DNA of 64,000 bases from Asanoa iriomotensis (GTDB lineage Bacteria > Actinomycetota > Actinomycetes > Mycobacteriales > Micromonosporaceae). Positions 45,137 through 54,467 of the stretch are shown in pieces. Under the pieces are notes generated by a model. That model made no database searches, was not told the origin of the DNA, and saw only the letters and a list, made by a program, of their open reading frames with translations. Position 1 is the first letter of the stretch; the number at the start of each line of letters is the position of its first letter. The stretch covers positions 1-64,000 of the forward strand of contig NZ_BONC01000004.1 of the NCBI RefSeq assembly GCF_016862515.1. Direction: 5' to 3'. A program made the translations under genes and the position numbers.

Positions 45137-48100
45137 ATGCGGTTCGAGGTTCTGGGCTCGCTGCGGGTGCTGCGCGGGGAAGCCGATCCGGTCGTGCTCG
45201 CCGCACGCCAACACCGTGTGGTGCTCGCCAACCTACTGGTCGAGGCCAACCACTCGGTGTCGGTCGCGGTGCTCGCCGAGGCGCTGTGGGACAAGAGCGC
45301 CGGCGACGAGAGCCGGCGCGGCGCGCTCCGGGTGCTGATCCACCACCTGCGCAAGGCGCTGGGCGACGAGGTGCTGCGCCGCACGCCGGCCGGCTATCTG
45401 CTCGCGGTCGCTCCGGGGCAGCTCGACGCCGACACGTTCGGCAACCTGGCGATCCGGGCGGGCCAGCTGCGGGCCGACGGGCAGTCCGAGGAGGCGCGGC
45501 GGGCGTTGCGCAAGGCGCTCGGGCTGTGGCGCGGTGCGGCGGCATACGAGGGCGACGACTACGGCGACCGGGTGCGGGCCGAGGCGGCCCGGCTGCACGA
45601 GCTGCGGCTCGCCGCCTACGAGGACTGCTTCGACCTGGAGCTGGAGCTCGGCCGCCACCGCGAGATCGGGCCCGAGGTCCGGGCGCTGGCCGAGCAGCAC
45701 CCGCTGCGCGAGCGGCTCCAGGGCCAGCTCATGACGGCGCTGGCGCGGGCCGACCGGCGCGGCGAGGCGTTGGCCGCGTTCGAGCGCACGCGCCGGCTGC
45801 TGGCCGAGGAGCTGGGCGTCGACCCGGGCGACAACCTGCGCGACCTGCACCGCCGGATCCTGCGGGCGGCCGCGCACGAGCGCACCGCACCGGCCCAGCT
45901 GCCGCCGCCGGCGCGCACCTTCCTGGGCCGCGACGAGCCGCTGCGCCGGCTCGACGCGCTGGTCACCGCCGAGGGCGGCAACGGCCCGGTGGTGGTGGTC
46001 GTCTCGGGCATGGCCGGCGTCGGCAAGACCACGCTGGCCGTCCAATGGGGTCACCGGGCCCGCCGCCGGTTCACCGACGGCCAGCTCGCGATCGACCTCC
46101 GCGGCTGGGCGCAGACCAGCTCCCTGCGTCCGGTCGAGGTGATCGGCCGCTTCCTGACCGCGTTCGGCGTGCCGTCGTCGAGCACGCCCGCGGACCTCGA
46201 CGAGGCGGTCCAGCTCTACCGCACGCTGACGGCCGACAAGCGCCTCCTGGTGCTGCTCGACAACGCGGAGCACGCCGACCAGGTGCGCCCGCTGCTGCCG
46301 GCGGGCCCGGGCAGCGTGACGCTGGTGACGAGCCGCAACCGCCTCGCGGGCCTGGTCGCGGTCGACGGCGCGATCGCGGTGCCGCTCGACGTGCTGGCGC
46401 CGACGACCTCGGCGGCACTGCTCGGCCGCCTGCTCGGCGCCGACGTCGTGGCCCGCGAGCCGGCCGCCGCAGCCGACCTGGCCGCGCTGGCGGGCCACCT
46501 CCCCCTCGCCCTGCGGATCGCCGCGGCCCAGGTCGACCCGGAGCTGCCGACGCCGATCGCGGCCTACAACCAGCGCCTCCGCGACGGCGACCGCCTGGCG
46601 GGCCTGGGCATCGAGCACGACGCGGCGGCCACGGTGTCGGCCGCGTTCGACCTGAGCTACGCGGCCCTGCCGGCGCCGGCCCAGCGGCTGTTCCGCCTGC
46701 TCGCCCTGGTGCCGGGCGCCGAGTTCGGCGCGGGCCTGGCGGCCGCCCTGGCCGACCTGGCCGACGTGGCACCGGCCCTCGACGCCCTGGTGGCGGCCAG
46801 CCTGGTCAACGAACGCGCCGCGGGCCGCTACGGCCTGCACGACCTGGTGGCCGAATACGCGCGGGGTCGCCTGACCGCCGACGAGCCCGACCACGCGCCG
46901 GCCCGCGACCGCCTGTTCGGCTACTACCTCGACCACGTCGACGCGGCCCGCCGCCTGGTCTACCCGGAGTTCTCCCGCCTGCCCGCGGCCAACGGGCAGC
47001 ACGCCCGCATCCCGGCGCCGCGGACGCCCGCGGAACTACCTGACCCGACCGCCGAGCTGACGGCGACCTTCGCCGAGGCGGGTGACGCCGTCGACTGGAT
47101 CACGGCCGAGCTGCCCCAGCTCGTGCCGGCGGTGGCCGCGGCGGCGGAGCAGGGTCCGCGGCACGCGGCGGTGCGGCTCGCCGACGCGCTGCGGCCGTTC
47201 CTCTGGTCGGCGGGCAGCCCGACCGACTGGCAGGCCATCGCGGAGGCGGCGCTGGCCGCGGCGGCGGCCGACGGCGACGAGATGGGCACCGCGTCCGCCG
47301 AGATCAGCCTGGGCGACCTGCACGCACAGCGATCCGACGCGCCCGCGGCGGAGCCGCACTACCTGCGCGCGCTCGCACTGGCCCGGTCCAGCCAGTGGCG
47401 CACCGGCGAGGGCGCGGTGATGGGCAACCTGGCCCTGCTGCACTGGCGCAGCGGCCGGCTGCTCGACGCGGTCGCGCTGTTCGAAGGCAGCATCGAGGTG
47501 GCGCAACGCAACGAGAACCCGACGGCCGAGGCCACGGTGCTGGGCAACCTGTCGGGCCTCTACTGGGCGCTGGGCCGGCTCGAGGAGTCGGCCAAGGTGC
47601 TGCAGCGCGGCCTCCGCCTCCATCGGGCCGCTGGCTGGCCGCAGGCGTCGGCGATCGCGTTCCTCGGCCTGGGCCTGATCCGGGCCGAGCAGGGCCGCTA
47701 CAAGCAGGCGCGGCGCACGCTCAACGGCGCGCTGCGGATGGCGGTCCGGCACGCCAACCGCCGCACCGAGGGCGACATCCTCTGCGCGATCTCGCAGGTC
47801 CACGCCGCCTGCGGCGAGGGCGCCGAGGCGATGCGCACGGCCCGGCGAGCGGTCGAGATCGGCGTCGAGACGGAGCGCTCCCGCCTGCTGGCCGACTCGC
47901 ACAAGGCGCTCGGTGTCGCGCACATCGCCAACGGCGACCTGGACCTGGCCGCCGACGCGCTGGACGAGGCGGTCCGCCTGGCGCGGCGCGCCAACTACCT
48001 GCACACGGAGGTCAGCGCGCTGGTCACGCTGGCCGACGTGCGTCAGGGGCAGGGCCGGCCGGAGGAGGCCAAGGAGTTGGCCGACGGCGCCCTGGAGCAG

Positions 48101-48400
48101 GCGCGGGCGTCGGGCTTCCGCATCCTGGAGGGCCGGGCCCTGTGGGTGCTCGCCAGCTGCGCCCACGACCTGGGCAACCGCCAGGTAGCGATCCGCGACG
48201 TCCGCAACGCCCTGCACATCTACCGCGAAACCGGCCACCGTCCGGGCATCGCGGCAGCCCTCCTCCTGCTGGGCGACGTGCTGGTCGAATGGGGCGACCT
48301 CGACGCGGGCCACGAGATGTGGCTCAAGGCCCGCGACCTCTACGCCGACCTCTCCTCCCCTCAACTGGTCACCGCCCAGTCGCGCCTGGTCGCGAGCTGA
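45137..48400 (+). CDS. AfsR/SARP-type regulator (BTAD, NB-ARC, TPR)
   Basis: Encodes 1087 aa. An OmpR-like winged helix (residues 1-95) and a BTAD domain (100-245) form the SARP part. An NB-ARC ATPase follows with P-loop SGMAGVGKTTL near 290-300 and KRLLVLLDNAEH as Walker B. The last ~400 residues are TPR-like helical repeats (ALALARSSQWRTGEGAVMGNL and similar). AfsR-type proteins activate antibiotic or global regulatory genes in response to phosphorylation and nucleotide binding. The ATG at 45137 follows GGGAG. No biosynthetic cluster adjoins it, so a global role is plausible. Confidence 0.93.
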   Translation: MRFEVLGSLRVLRGEADPVVLAARQHRVVLANLLVEANHSVSVAVLAEALWDKSAGDESRRGALRVLIHHLRKALGDEVLRRTPAGYLLAVAPGQLDADTFGNLAIRAGQLRADGQSEEARRALRKALGLWRGAAAYEGDDYGDRVRAEAARLHELRLAAYEDCFDLELELGRHREIGPEVRALAEQHPLRERLQGQLMTALARADRRGEALAAFERTRRLLAEELGVDPGDNLRDLHRRILRAAAHERTAPAQLPPPARTFLGRDEPLRRLDALVTAEGGNGPVVVVVSGMAGVGKTTLAVQWGHRARRRFTDGQLAIDLRGWAQTSSLRPVEVIGRFLTAFGVPSSSTPADLDEAVQLYRTLTADKRLLVLLDNAEHADQVRPLLPAGPGSVTLVTSRNRLAGLVAVDGAIAVPLDVLAPTTSAALLGRLLGADVVAREPAAAADLAALAGHLPLALRIAAAQVDPELPTPIAAYNQRLRDGDRLAGLGIEHDAAATVSAAFDLSYAALPAPAQRLFRLLALVPGAEFGAGLAAALADLADVAPALDALVAASLVNERAAGRYGLHDLVAEYARGRLTADEPDHAPARDRLFGYYLDHVDAARRLVYPEFSRLPAANGQHARIPAPRTPAELPDPTAELTATFAEAGDAVDWITAELPQLVPAVAAAAEQGPRHAAVRLADALRPFLWSAGSPTDWQAIAEAALAAAAADGDEMGTASAEISLGDLHAQRSDAPAAEPHYLRALALARSSQWRTGEGAVMGNLALLHWRSGRLLDAVALFEGSIEVAQRNENPTAEATVLGNLSGLYWALGRLEESAKVLQRGLRLHRAAGWPQASAIAFLGLGLIRAEQGRYKQARRTLNGALRMAVRHANRRTEGDILCAISQVHAACGEGAEAMRTARRAVEIGVETERSRLLADSHKALGVAHIANGDLDLAADALDEAVRLARRANYLHTEVSALVTLADVRQGQGRPEEAKELADGALEQARASGFRILEGRALWVLASCAHDLGNRQVAIRDVRNALHIYRETGHRPGIAAALLLLGDVLVEWGDLDAGHEMWLKARDLYADLSSPQLVTAQSRLVAS

Positions 48401-48410
48401 GCCGGGCCGG

Positions 48411-48887
48411 TCAGCCGGCATGTTGTTCCACCGCGCGCTGGACCGCTCGGTAGATCTGGCCGAAGCGCAGCGTGTTGGTGGTGCGCAGGAGCAGGTGGTC
48501 GTGGCCCGCGTAGCGGATCCAGAGTTCGTTGACCACCGTGCCCCGGTCGTACGAGCGGTCCAGCCAACCCAGCGGCAACTCCGCCAGCGGGAGCAGCGCG
48601 ATCGCGCCGATCACGCCCACCCCCAACACCCCGGCGGCCAGGCCCCAGGCCGCGCGGTCGCTGGCCGAATAGACCAGCGACAGCGCGCAGACGATGGCCG
48701 CGAGCGGCAGGATCGAGATGATCAGGATGAGTACGCCCCGGCCGACCCGGCGGGACCTCGTGCGGGTCGTGCCCGCGCCGCGTTTGTGCCAGACCAGCTC
48801 CAACGCCGCTACCGGGTATATGACGCCGTCGACCCGCACCACGTCGGACGTCACCTGGACGTGCTGATCGCGGTAGTAGACGGTCAC
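48411..48887 (-). CDS. DUF6232-type membrane protein (first of a tandem pair)
   Basis: Encodes 158 aa. Pattern TVYYRDQHVQVTSDVVRVDGVIYPVAALELVWHKR at the start, two hydrophobic segments (ILIISILPLAAIVCALSLVY, AAGVLGVGVIGAIALLPLA) and a C-terminal region LRTTNTLRFGQIYRAVQRAVEQ. This matches the actinobacterial DUF6232 family (from memory), often near NLR-like proteins. The GTG at 48887 is used. It is a paralogue of the next gene upstream and convergent with the AfsR-like gene. Confidence 0.75.
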   Translation of the reverse strand: MTVYYRDQHVQVTSDVVRVDGVIYPVAALELVWHKRGAGTTRTRSRRVGRGVLILIISILPLAAIVCALSLVYSASDRAAWGLAAGVLGVGVIGAIALLPLAELPLGWLDRSYDRGTVVNELWIRYAGHDHLLLRTTNTLRFGQIYRAVQRAVEQHAG

Positions 48888-48909
48888 CTCTTCAGGAAAA
48901 CCGTTGGCG

Positions 48910-49371
48910 TCAATACCTCGGCGCGGCCTCGAGCGCCCGTTGCAGCGCCCGGTAGATCTGGCCGAACACCAGAGCGTCGGCCGTGCGCACCAGCAGGGTC
49001 GGGCGGCCGCCCACGTCCGCCCAGATCTCCAGCGCGCGGGCACCCTTCGAATAGGACACGTCCAGGCGGCCCAGCAGGTAGTCGGCCAGCGGCGCGGCGG
49101 CGAGGCCGATCAGCACCGACACGCCCACGATCAGCACCGTCGTGGCCGTCGTCGTGTGGAAGCGCAGGGCCAGCGCGATGCCCAGGCCGGCGGCCACCAG
49201 TGGCACGATCAGGGCGACACCGATCGCGCCTCGGCCCGCGACCGTGCCCCACGACCGCTGGCCGCGCCGGTGCCACACCCGCGACAACGCGGCCAGGGGG
49301 TAGCTGCGACCGGCTACCCGGATCGCCTGCGACGTGACCTGCACCGCGCGGTCGTTGTAGTAAGTGATCAT
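48910..49371 (-). CDS. DUF6232-type membrane protein (second of a tandem pair)
   Basis: Encodes 153 aa. TYYNDRAVQVTSQAIRVAG and YPLAALSRVWHRRG align with the first paralogue, as does LVRTADALVFGQIYRALQRALE at the end; two hydrophobic segments lie between. It is 22 bp upstream of its paralogue on the same strand, a tandem duplication. The ATG at 49371 is used; an ATG three codons upstream is possible. Function unknown. Confidence 0.75.
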   Translation of the reverse strand: MITYYNDRAVQVTSQAIRVAGRSYPLAALSRVWHRRGQRSWGTVAGRGAIGVALIVPLVAAGLGIALALRFHTTTATTVLIVGVSVLIGLAAAPLADYLLGRLDVSYSKGARALEIWADVGGRPTLLVRTADALVFGQIYRALQRALEAAPRY

Positions 49372-49461
49372 CCCTGCCATCCAGAACGGACCCGCATCCA
49401 CGTTACCCACATCCCCACCACGTAATGTGTCTCGGACGCGATCTGCACATGGAGGTGTGAC

Positions 49462-50235
49462 GTGGGCGAGCTTGTCCGTCTGGAGAAGCACGACGGCATC
49501 GGCACGATCCGGCTCGACCGGCCGCCGATGAACGCGCTCAACACCCAGGTGCAGGAGGAGATCCGGGCCGCGGCGCTCGAGGCGACCGCCGACGACACCG
49601 TGCGCGCCGTCGTCGTCTACGGCGGCGAGAAGGTCTTCGCCGCGGGTGCCGACATCAAAGAGATGGCCACCATGTCGTACGTGGACATGGCTGCCCGGGC
49701 GGCCGACCTGTCGGCGGCGCTCGGTGCCGTCGCCCGCATCCCCAAGCCGGTCGTCGCGGCGATCACCGGGTACGCGCTGGGTGGCGGCTGCGAACTCGCC
49801 CTCGCCTGCGACTGGCGGGTCGTCGCCGACGACGCCAAGCTCGGCCAGCCCGAGATCAAGCTCGGCATCATCCCCGGCGCCGGCGGCACCCAGCGGCTCG
49901 CCCGGCTGGTCGGCCCCGCCCGCGCCAAGGACATCGTGCTCTCCGGGCGCATGGTCGACGCCGACGAGGCGCTGCGGATCGGGCTCGCGGACCGCGTGGT
50001 GCCGGCCGCCGACGTCTACGCCGAGGCGATCGCCCTGGTCCGCCCCTACGCGAACGGCCCCGCCCAGGCCATCCGCGCCGCCAAGCAGGCCATCGACGGC
50101 GGCCTCGACATGGACCTGAACTCGGGTCTCGCCTGGGAGAGCCAGCTCTTCGCGGCCCTCTTCGCCACGGACGACCGCGGCGAGGGCATGGCGGCCTTCG
50201 TCGAAAAGCGCAAACCGGACTTCAGCGGACGCTGA
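49462..50235 (+). CDS. Enoyl-CoA hydratase/isomerase
   Basis: Encodes 257 aa, standard crotonase length. The oxyanion-hole segments are KVFAAGADIKEMA near residue 56 and AITGYALGGGCELALACD near 96. The catalytic Glu pair is in GQPEIKLGIIPGAGGTQRL (near 135-150). It hydrates enoyl-CoA in beta-oxidation. GGAGG precedes the GTG by 7 nt. Together with etfBA upstream it fits fatty-acid catabolism, though the genes are not in one operon. Confidence 0.92.
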   Translation: MGELVRLEKHDGIGTIRLDRPPMNALNTQVQEEIRAAALEATADDTVRAVVVYGGEKVFAAGADIKEMATMSYVDMAARAADLSAALGAVARIPKPVVAAITGYALGGGCELALACDWRVVADDAKLGQPEIKLGIIPGAGGTQRLARLVGPARAKDIVLSGRMVDADEALRIGLADRVVPAADVYAEAIALVRPYANGPAQAIRAAKQAIDGGLDMDLNSGLAWESQLFAALFATDDRGEGMAAFVEKRKPDFSGR

Positions 50236-50279
50236 TCAACAGCGCTCGGGTACGGGCGGCGCACCGGTAGGCTCGGCGC

Positions 50280-51995
50280 ATGTCACCGGGGGCCGCACTT
50301 GGGGTCGATTTCGGGACCTCGCACACGGTGGCCGTGGTGCGCTGGCCCGACGGTCGCGCACGCCCGCTCCTGGTCGACGGCTCTCCCCTGCTCCCCTCGG
50401 CGGTCTACGCCCCGCCGGGTGACGCGCCGCTGGTCGCCGGCCGCGACGCCGTGCACAGCGCCCGCCTCGACCCCGCCCGGTTCGAGCCCAACCCCAAGCG
50501 CCGCGTCGACGACGGCAGCGTGCTGCTCGGCGAGCGCGACGTCCCGGTGGTCGACCTCGTCGCCGCCGTGCTCGGCCGGCTCGCCGAGGAGTGGCGCCGC
50601 ACCGTCGGCGACCTGACCACCGGCGAGGTCACCGCCGACACCCCGCCCACGCTGACCTTGACCTGCCCGGCGGGTTGGGGTGCGACCCGGCGGGAGCTGC
50701 TCTCCCGCGCCGCCGCCGAGGCGGGCCTGGGCGAGGGCCGGCTGGTCGCCGAGCCGGTCGCCGCGGCCACCTACTTCGCCGAGGTGCTGGGCCGCGACGT
50801 ACCCATCGGGTCCGCGGTGGTCGTGCACGACTTCGGCGCCGGCACGTTCGACGCCAGCGTGGTCGTCCGCAAGGCCACGGGTTTCGAGGTGCTGGCCGTC
50901 GACGGCCGCACCGACCTCGGCGGCCTCGACGTCGACGCCGCGCTGGTCGAGCACCTGGCGACCACCTACGCGCCGGCCCACCCGGAGGCCTGGGAGCGGC
51001 TGCGCAACCCGGCGACCGTCGAGGACCGGCGGGCCAAGCGGCAGCTCTGGGACGACGTACGCGTCGCCAAGGAGCGCCTGTCCCGCAGCCCCACCGCCGA
51101 CCTGGTGATCCCGATCTGCGACGTCGAGGCCCACCTGACCCGCGCGGAGCTCGAAAAGGTCGCCATGCCGCTGCTGGCGCAGACCGTGCAGGTGACCAAG
51201 GCGGTGATCGACGCCGCCGCGCTGCCCGCGGGCAACCGGGCCGGGGTGTTCCTGGTCGGCGGGTCGAGCCGGATCCCGCTGCTGGCCACCCTGCTGCACC
51301 GGGAGCTGGGCGAGCCGCCGGTGGTGATCGAGCAGCCCGAGCTGGTGGTCGCCGAGGGCGCCGTCCTGGCCGTCACCGCGACGCTGGCCAGCGCGCCCGC
51401 CGCGGTGCCGGTGACCGGCCAGTTCCCGAAGATCGTCGAGTCGGCCAACGGCACCATCCCGCCACCGACCGCGATCGCACCGGTCAGCCCCGCGCCGCCC
51501 TCCGGCCCGCCGGCCGACGAGGAAGAGCGGACCCCGGTGGTCGCGAGCGCGCCGGTCAACGGCAACGGCGCCGCGCCCGCCAAGCCTGCCCCGTCCTTCC
51601 CGCCGGGGCGCGCCGCCGTGCCGGTCCGCCCGCCGAAGAGCGCCAACCGCCCGTCCCGCTTCGGCCGGGACACCCTGGCGGAGCCGGCTCTGGTCGCCGA
51701 CCTCCGGGCGCTCTCGGGCCACGACGAGCCCCGGGTCTACGCGGACCCGGAACCCGCCCGCACCGCCACCCGCCGCGACGACCGCCCACCGGTCTGGGAC
51801 GCACCACGACCCGCCGCCCGCCCACGCCCGAGACGCGGCAACCCGTTCACCAGGTTCCTGCGCGCCGTCTTCATGTTCGTGCTGCTGGTGGCCACTCCGG
51901 TGGCGGCCGCGATCGTCGCCTTCCACTACGCGACCGGCGACTCGTACACCGACATCCTCGACGCGATCCGCCGCTGGCTCGACGAACTGAGGTGA
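50280..51995 (+). CDS. Short Hsp70-type ATPase with C-terminal membrane anchor
   Basis: Encodes 571 aa. The actin-like ATPase is complete: phosphate 1 GVDFGTSHTVAVVRW, phosphate 2 VVVHDFGAGTFDASVV near residue 182 and adenosine motif VFLVGGSSRIPLL near 325. The usual substrate-binding domain is missing. In its place lies a Pro/Ala-rich linker (about 375-520) and a single C-terminal transmembrane segment (AVFMFVLLVATPVAAAIVAF). It probably acts at the membrane's inner face. The ATG has TAGGCT 6 nt upstream and is probably leaderless. Confidence 0.88.
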   Translation: MSPGAALGVDFGTSHTVAVVRWPDGRARPLLVDGSPLLPSAVYAPPGDAPLVAGRDAVHSARLDPARFEPNPKRRVDDGSVLLGERDVPVVDLVAAVLGRLAEEWRRTVGDLTTGEVTADTPPTLTLTCPAGWGATRRELLSRAAAEAGLGEGRLVAEPVAAATYFAEVLGRDVPIGSAVVVHDFGAGTFDASVVVRKATGFEVLAVDGRTDLGGLDVDAALVEHLATTYAPAHPEAWERLRNPATVEDRRAKRQLWDDVRVAKERLSRSPTADLVIPICDVEAHLTRAELEKVAMPLLAQTVQVTKAVIDAAALPAGNRAGVFLVGGSSRIPLLATLLHRELGEPPVVIEQPELVVAEGAVLAVTATLASAPAAVPVTGQFPKIVESANGTIPPPTAIAPVSPAPPSGPPADEEERTPVVASAPVNGNGAAPAKPAPSFPPGRAAVPVRPPKSANRPSRFGRDTLAEPALVADLRALSGHDEPRVYADPEPARTATRRDDRPPVWDAPRPAARPRPRRGNPFTRFLRAVFMFVLLVATPVAAAIVAFHYATGDSYTDILDAIRRWLDELR

Positions 51996-52013
51996 GCCGT
52001 CCTCACGTTCTTT

Positions 52014-52029
52014 CCTACCGACTAGTAGG
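52014..52029. promoter_or_regulatory. Inverted repeat CCTAC-6-GTAGG upstream of the TPP enzyme
   Basis: CCTAC (52014-52018) and GTAGG (52025-52029) flank CGACTA. The ATG is 35 nt downstream at 52064. Such TAC..GTA dyads are typical of TetR-type operators; no regulator gene adjoins. Confidence 0.4.
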
Positions 52030-52063
52030 GTGCTGGAAGCGGATTTGAGTGACGGGAGTGGCG

Positions 52064-53686
52064 ATGACCGAGCGGATCGAGGGTCATGGTGGCGAGCTGG
52101 CCCTCGCGGCCTTGCGCGCGGCCGGTGTCGAGGAGATGTTCACGCTCTCCGGCGGCCACGTCTTCCCGCTCTACGACGCGGCGCACAAGACCGGGTTCCC
52201 GATCTACGACGTGCGCCACGAGCAGTCCGCGGTGTTCGCCGCCGAGGCCGTCGCCAAGCTGCGCCGCCGTCCGGGCCTCGCGGTCCTCACCGCCGGCCCG
52301 GGTGTCACCAACGGCATCTCCGGCCTGACCAGCGCCCGCTTCAACGCGGCGCCGGTGATGGTGATCGGCGGCCGCGCGCCGGCGATGCGCTGGGGCGCCG
52401 GCAGCCTCCAGGAGCTCGACCACGTGCCGCTGGTGGCGCCGATCACCAAGCACGCCGCGACCGTGTTCGCCACCGACGAGATCCCGGGCGCGGTCCGCGC
52501 GGCCCTCGGCACGGCGCTGACCCCGCACCGCGGCCCGGTCTTCCTCGACCTGCCGCTGGAGATCGTCTTCTCGCACGGCGAGGCCGACGCGCCGGGCGCT
52601 CCCGACGTGCCGGTGATCGAGCCCGACCCCGCCGACGTCGCCCGCGCCGCCCAGCTCATCGCCGAGGCACAGCACCCGGTGATCATCGCGGGCTCCGACG
52701 TCTACGCCGCCGACGCCGTCGCCGCTCTGCGGGAGGCCGCCGAGACGCTGCGCGTACCCGTGATCGCCAATGGCATGGGTCGCGGCGCCCTGCCGCCGAC
52801 CCATCCGCTCGCCTTCGCCAAGGCCCGGCGCGCCGCCCTCAAGGGCGCCGACGTGGTCGTGGTGATCGGCACCGCGCTCGACTTCCGGCTCGGCTTCGGC
52901 GACTTCGGCGACGCCCGCGTGGTGCACATCGTCGACGCGCCGTCCCAGCGCGCCACCCACGTGACCCCGACGGTCTCCCCCGCCGGCGACCTGCGGCTGA
53001 TCCTGTCCGCGCTGGCCGACTACACCGGCACCCGGGCCGACCACGAAGACTGGATCGCCGGTCTGCGCACCGCCGAGGACGCCGGCAAGGCCCGCGACGC
53101 CGAGGAGATGGCCGCCGAGACCGACCCGATCAAGCCCGCCCGGATCTACGGCGAGCTGCGCCGGGTGCTCGCGGCCGACGCGGTGACGATCGGCGACGGC
53201 GGCGACTTCGTCTCGTACGCCGGCCGCTACCTCGAGCCCGCGCAGCCCGGCACCTGGCTCGACCCGGGCCCCTACGGCTGCCTCGGCACCGGCATGGGCT
53301 ACGCGATGGGCGCCCGCGTCACCTACCCCGACCGGCAGATCTGCGTGCTCATGGGCGACGGCGCCGCCGGCTTCTCGCTGATGGACGTCGAGTCGCTGGT
53401 CCGCCAGCAACTGCCGGTGGTCATCGTCGTCGGCAACAACGGCATCTGGGGCCTGGAGAAACACCCCATGCAGGCGATGTACGGGTACGACGTGGCCGCC
53501 GACCTGCAGCCCGGCCTGCGCTACGACGACGTGGTCAAGGCCCTCGGCGGCGCCGGCGAGACGGTCAGCAAGGCGGCCGACCTCGGCGGCGCGCTGGAGC
53601 GCGCGTTCGCGGCCGGCGTGCCGTACCTGGTCAACGTCCTGACGGACCCGACCGACGCCTACCCCCGCTCGTCGAACCTGGCCTGA
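52064..53686 (+). CDS. Thiamine pyrophosphate-dependent enzyme (acetolactate synthase/2-hydroxyacyl-CoA lyase-like)
   Basis: Encodes 540 aa in three domains. The catalytic Glu is in YDVRHEQSAVFAAEAVAKL near residue 48, AGPGVTNGISGL follows, and the TPP-metal motif runs from MGDGAAGFSL to VVGNNGIWG near 430-460. The central domain has VVVVIGTALDFRLGFG. Patterns resemble oxalyl-CoA decarboxylase and 2-hydroxyacyl-CoA lyase as much as acetolactate synthase. The ATG at 52064 follows GGGAG; a GTG at 52049 is in frame. No small regulatory subunit adjoins, so branched-chain synthesis is unlikely. Confidence 0.85.
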   Translation: MTERIEGHGGELALAALRAAGVEEMFTLSGGHVFPLYDAAHKTGFPIYDVRHEQSAVFAAEAVAKLRRRPGLAVLTAGPGVTNGISGLTSARFNAAPVMVIGGRAPAMRWGAGSLQELDHVPLVAPITKHAATVFATDEIPGAVRAALGTALTPHRGPVFLDLPLEIVFSHGEADAPGAPDVPVIEPDPADVARAAQLIAEAQHPVIIAGSDVYAADAVAALREAAETLRVPVIANGMGRGALPPTHPLAFAKARRAALKGADVVVVIGTALDFRLGFGDFGDARVVHIVDAPSQRATHVTPTVSPAGDLRLILSALADYTGTRADHEDWIAGLRTAEDAGKARDAEEMAAETDPIKPARIYGELRRVLAADAVTIGDGGDFVSYAGRYLEPAQPGTWLDPGPYGCLGTGMGYAMGARVTYPDRQICVLMGDGAAGFSLMDVESLVRQQLPVVIVVGNNGIWGLEKHPMQAMYGYDVAADLQPGLRYDDVVKALGGAGETVSKAADLGGALERAFAAGVPYLVNVLTDPTDAYPRSSNLA

Positions 53687-53723
53687 CACCCGCCGCTGGC
53701 CGGCTCGGGTGACAATGGTCGGC

Positions 53724-54467
53724 ATGGCGCTGCCAATCCCCACGCCCAGTGACGTGATCGGCCTGACCCGTTCCGCGGTGACCGTGCCGGCCCGCGCGCT
53801 CCGGGTCATCGACGACATCGAGGCGCTGGTCAAACGCGTCGGCGCGATCGCCGACCGGGCCGAGGTCTTCCTGGAGCGGCTCGACGGCCTGGCCGACCGG
53901 GCCAGCGCGCTGATCGACGGCGTCGACGCCGCGGTCACCGACGCCGAGGCGGTGCTCGAACGCACCCGCGTGCTCAGCACGGCCGCGACCGCCCAGGTCG
54001 AGCAGGTGGCCCGGGTCGTCACGGCGGCGGCGATCCTGGTCGAGGAGAGCCAGCGGCTCACCGAGGCGGCCGGCAAGGCTGTCACCGGCGCGAACGCGGT
54101 GATCGGCGACGCGGAGACCGTGGCGGTCAAGGCCAACGCCGTCGTCGACAAGGCCGAGGTCTCCGCCGGCACGGCCGACGAGCTGCTCGGTATCTACGCG
54201 CCCGCGCTGCGCCGGGGTGCGCCGATGGCACACCGCTTCGTCGAGCAGCTCTCCGACGAGGAGGTCGACGCCGCGATCAAGCTGATCGACGAGCTGCCGC
54301 GGTTCACCAAGCACATGGACGAGGACATCCTGCCGATCCTCGCGACGCTCGACAAGGTCGGTCCCGACATCCACGAGCTGCTCGAGGTCACCCGCGACCT
54401 GCGGCTGGCCGTCAAGGGCATCCCCGGCCTGCGCATGCTCACGCGCCGGGGCCAGGACCTCGACTGA
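53724..54467 (+). CDS. Coiled-coil/helical repeat protein, unknown
   Basis: Encodes 247 aa, nearly all alpha-helix. Residues 30-150 are Ala-rich with heptad-like spacing (ADRAEVFLERLDGLADRASALIDGV pattern), like phasins or the signalling part of chemoreceptors. The rest has LSDEEVDAAIKLIDELPRF and ends in Arg/Gln. No signal peptide. The ATG at 53724 has GACAAT 7 nt upstream. Its 3' end overlaps the convergent ribokinase gene by 29 nt. Function unknown. Confidence 0.75.
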   Translation: MALPIPTPSDVIGLTRSAVTVPARALRVIDDIEALVKRVGAIADRAEVFLERLDGLADRASALIDGVDAAVTDAEAVLERTRVLSTAATAQVEQVARVVTAAAILVEESQRLTEAAGKAVTGANAVIGDAETVAVKANAVVDKAEVSAGTADELLGIYAPALRRGAPMAHRFVEQLSDEEVDAAIKLIDELPRFTKHMDEDILPILATLDKVGPDIHELLEVTRDLRLAVKGIPGLRMLTRRGQDLD

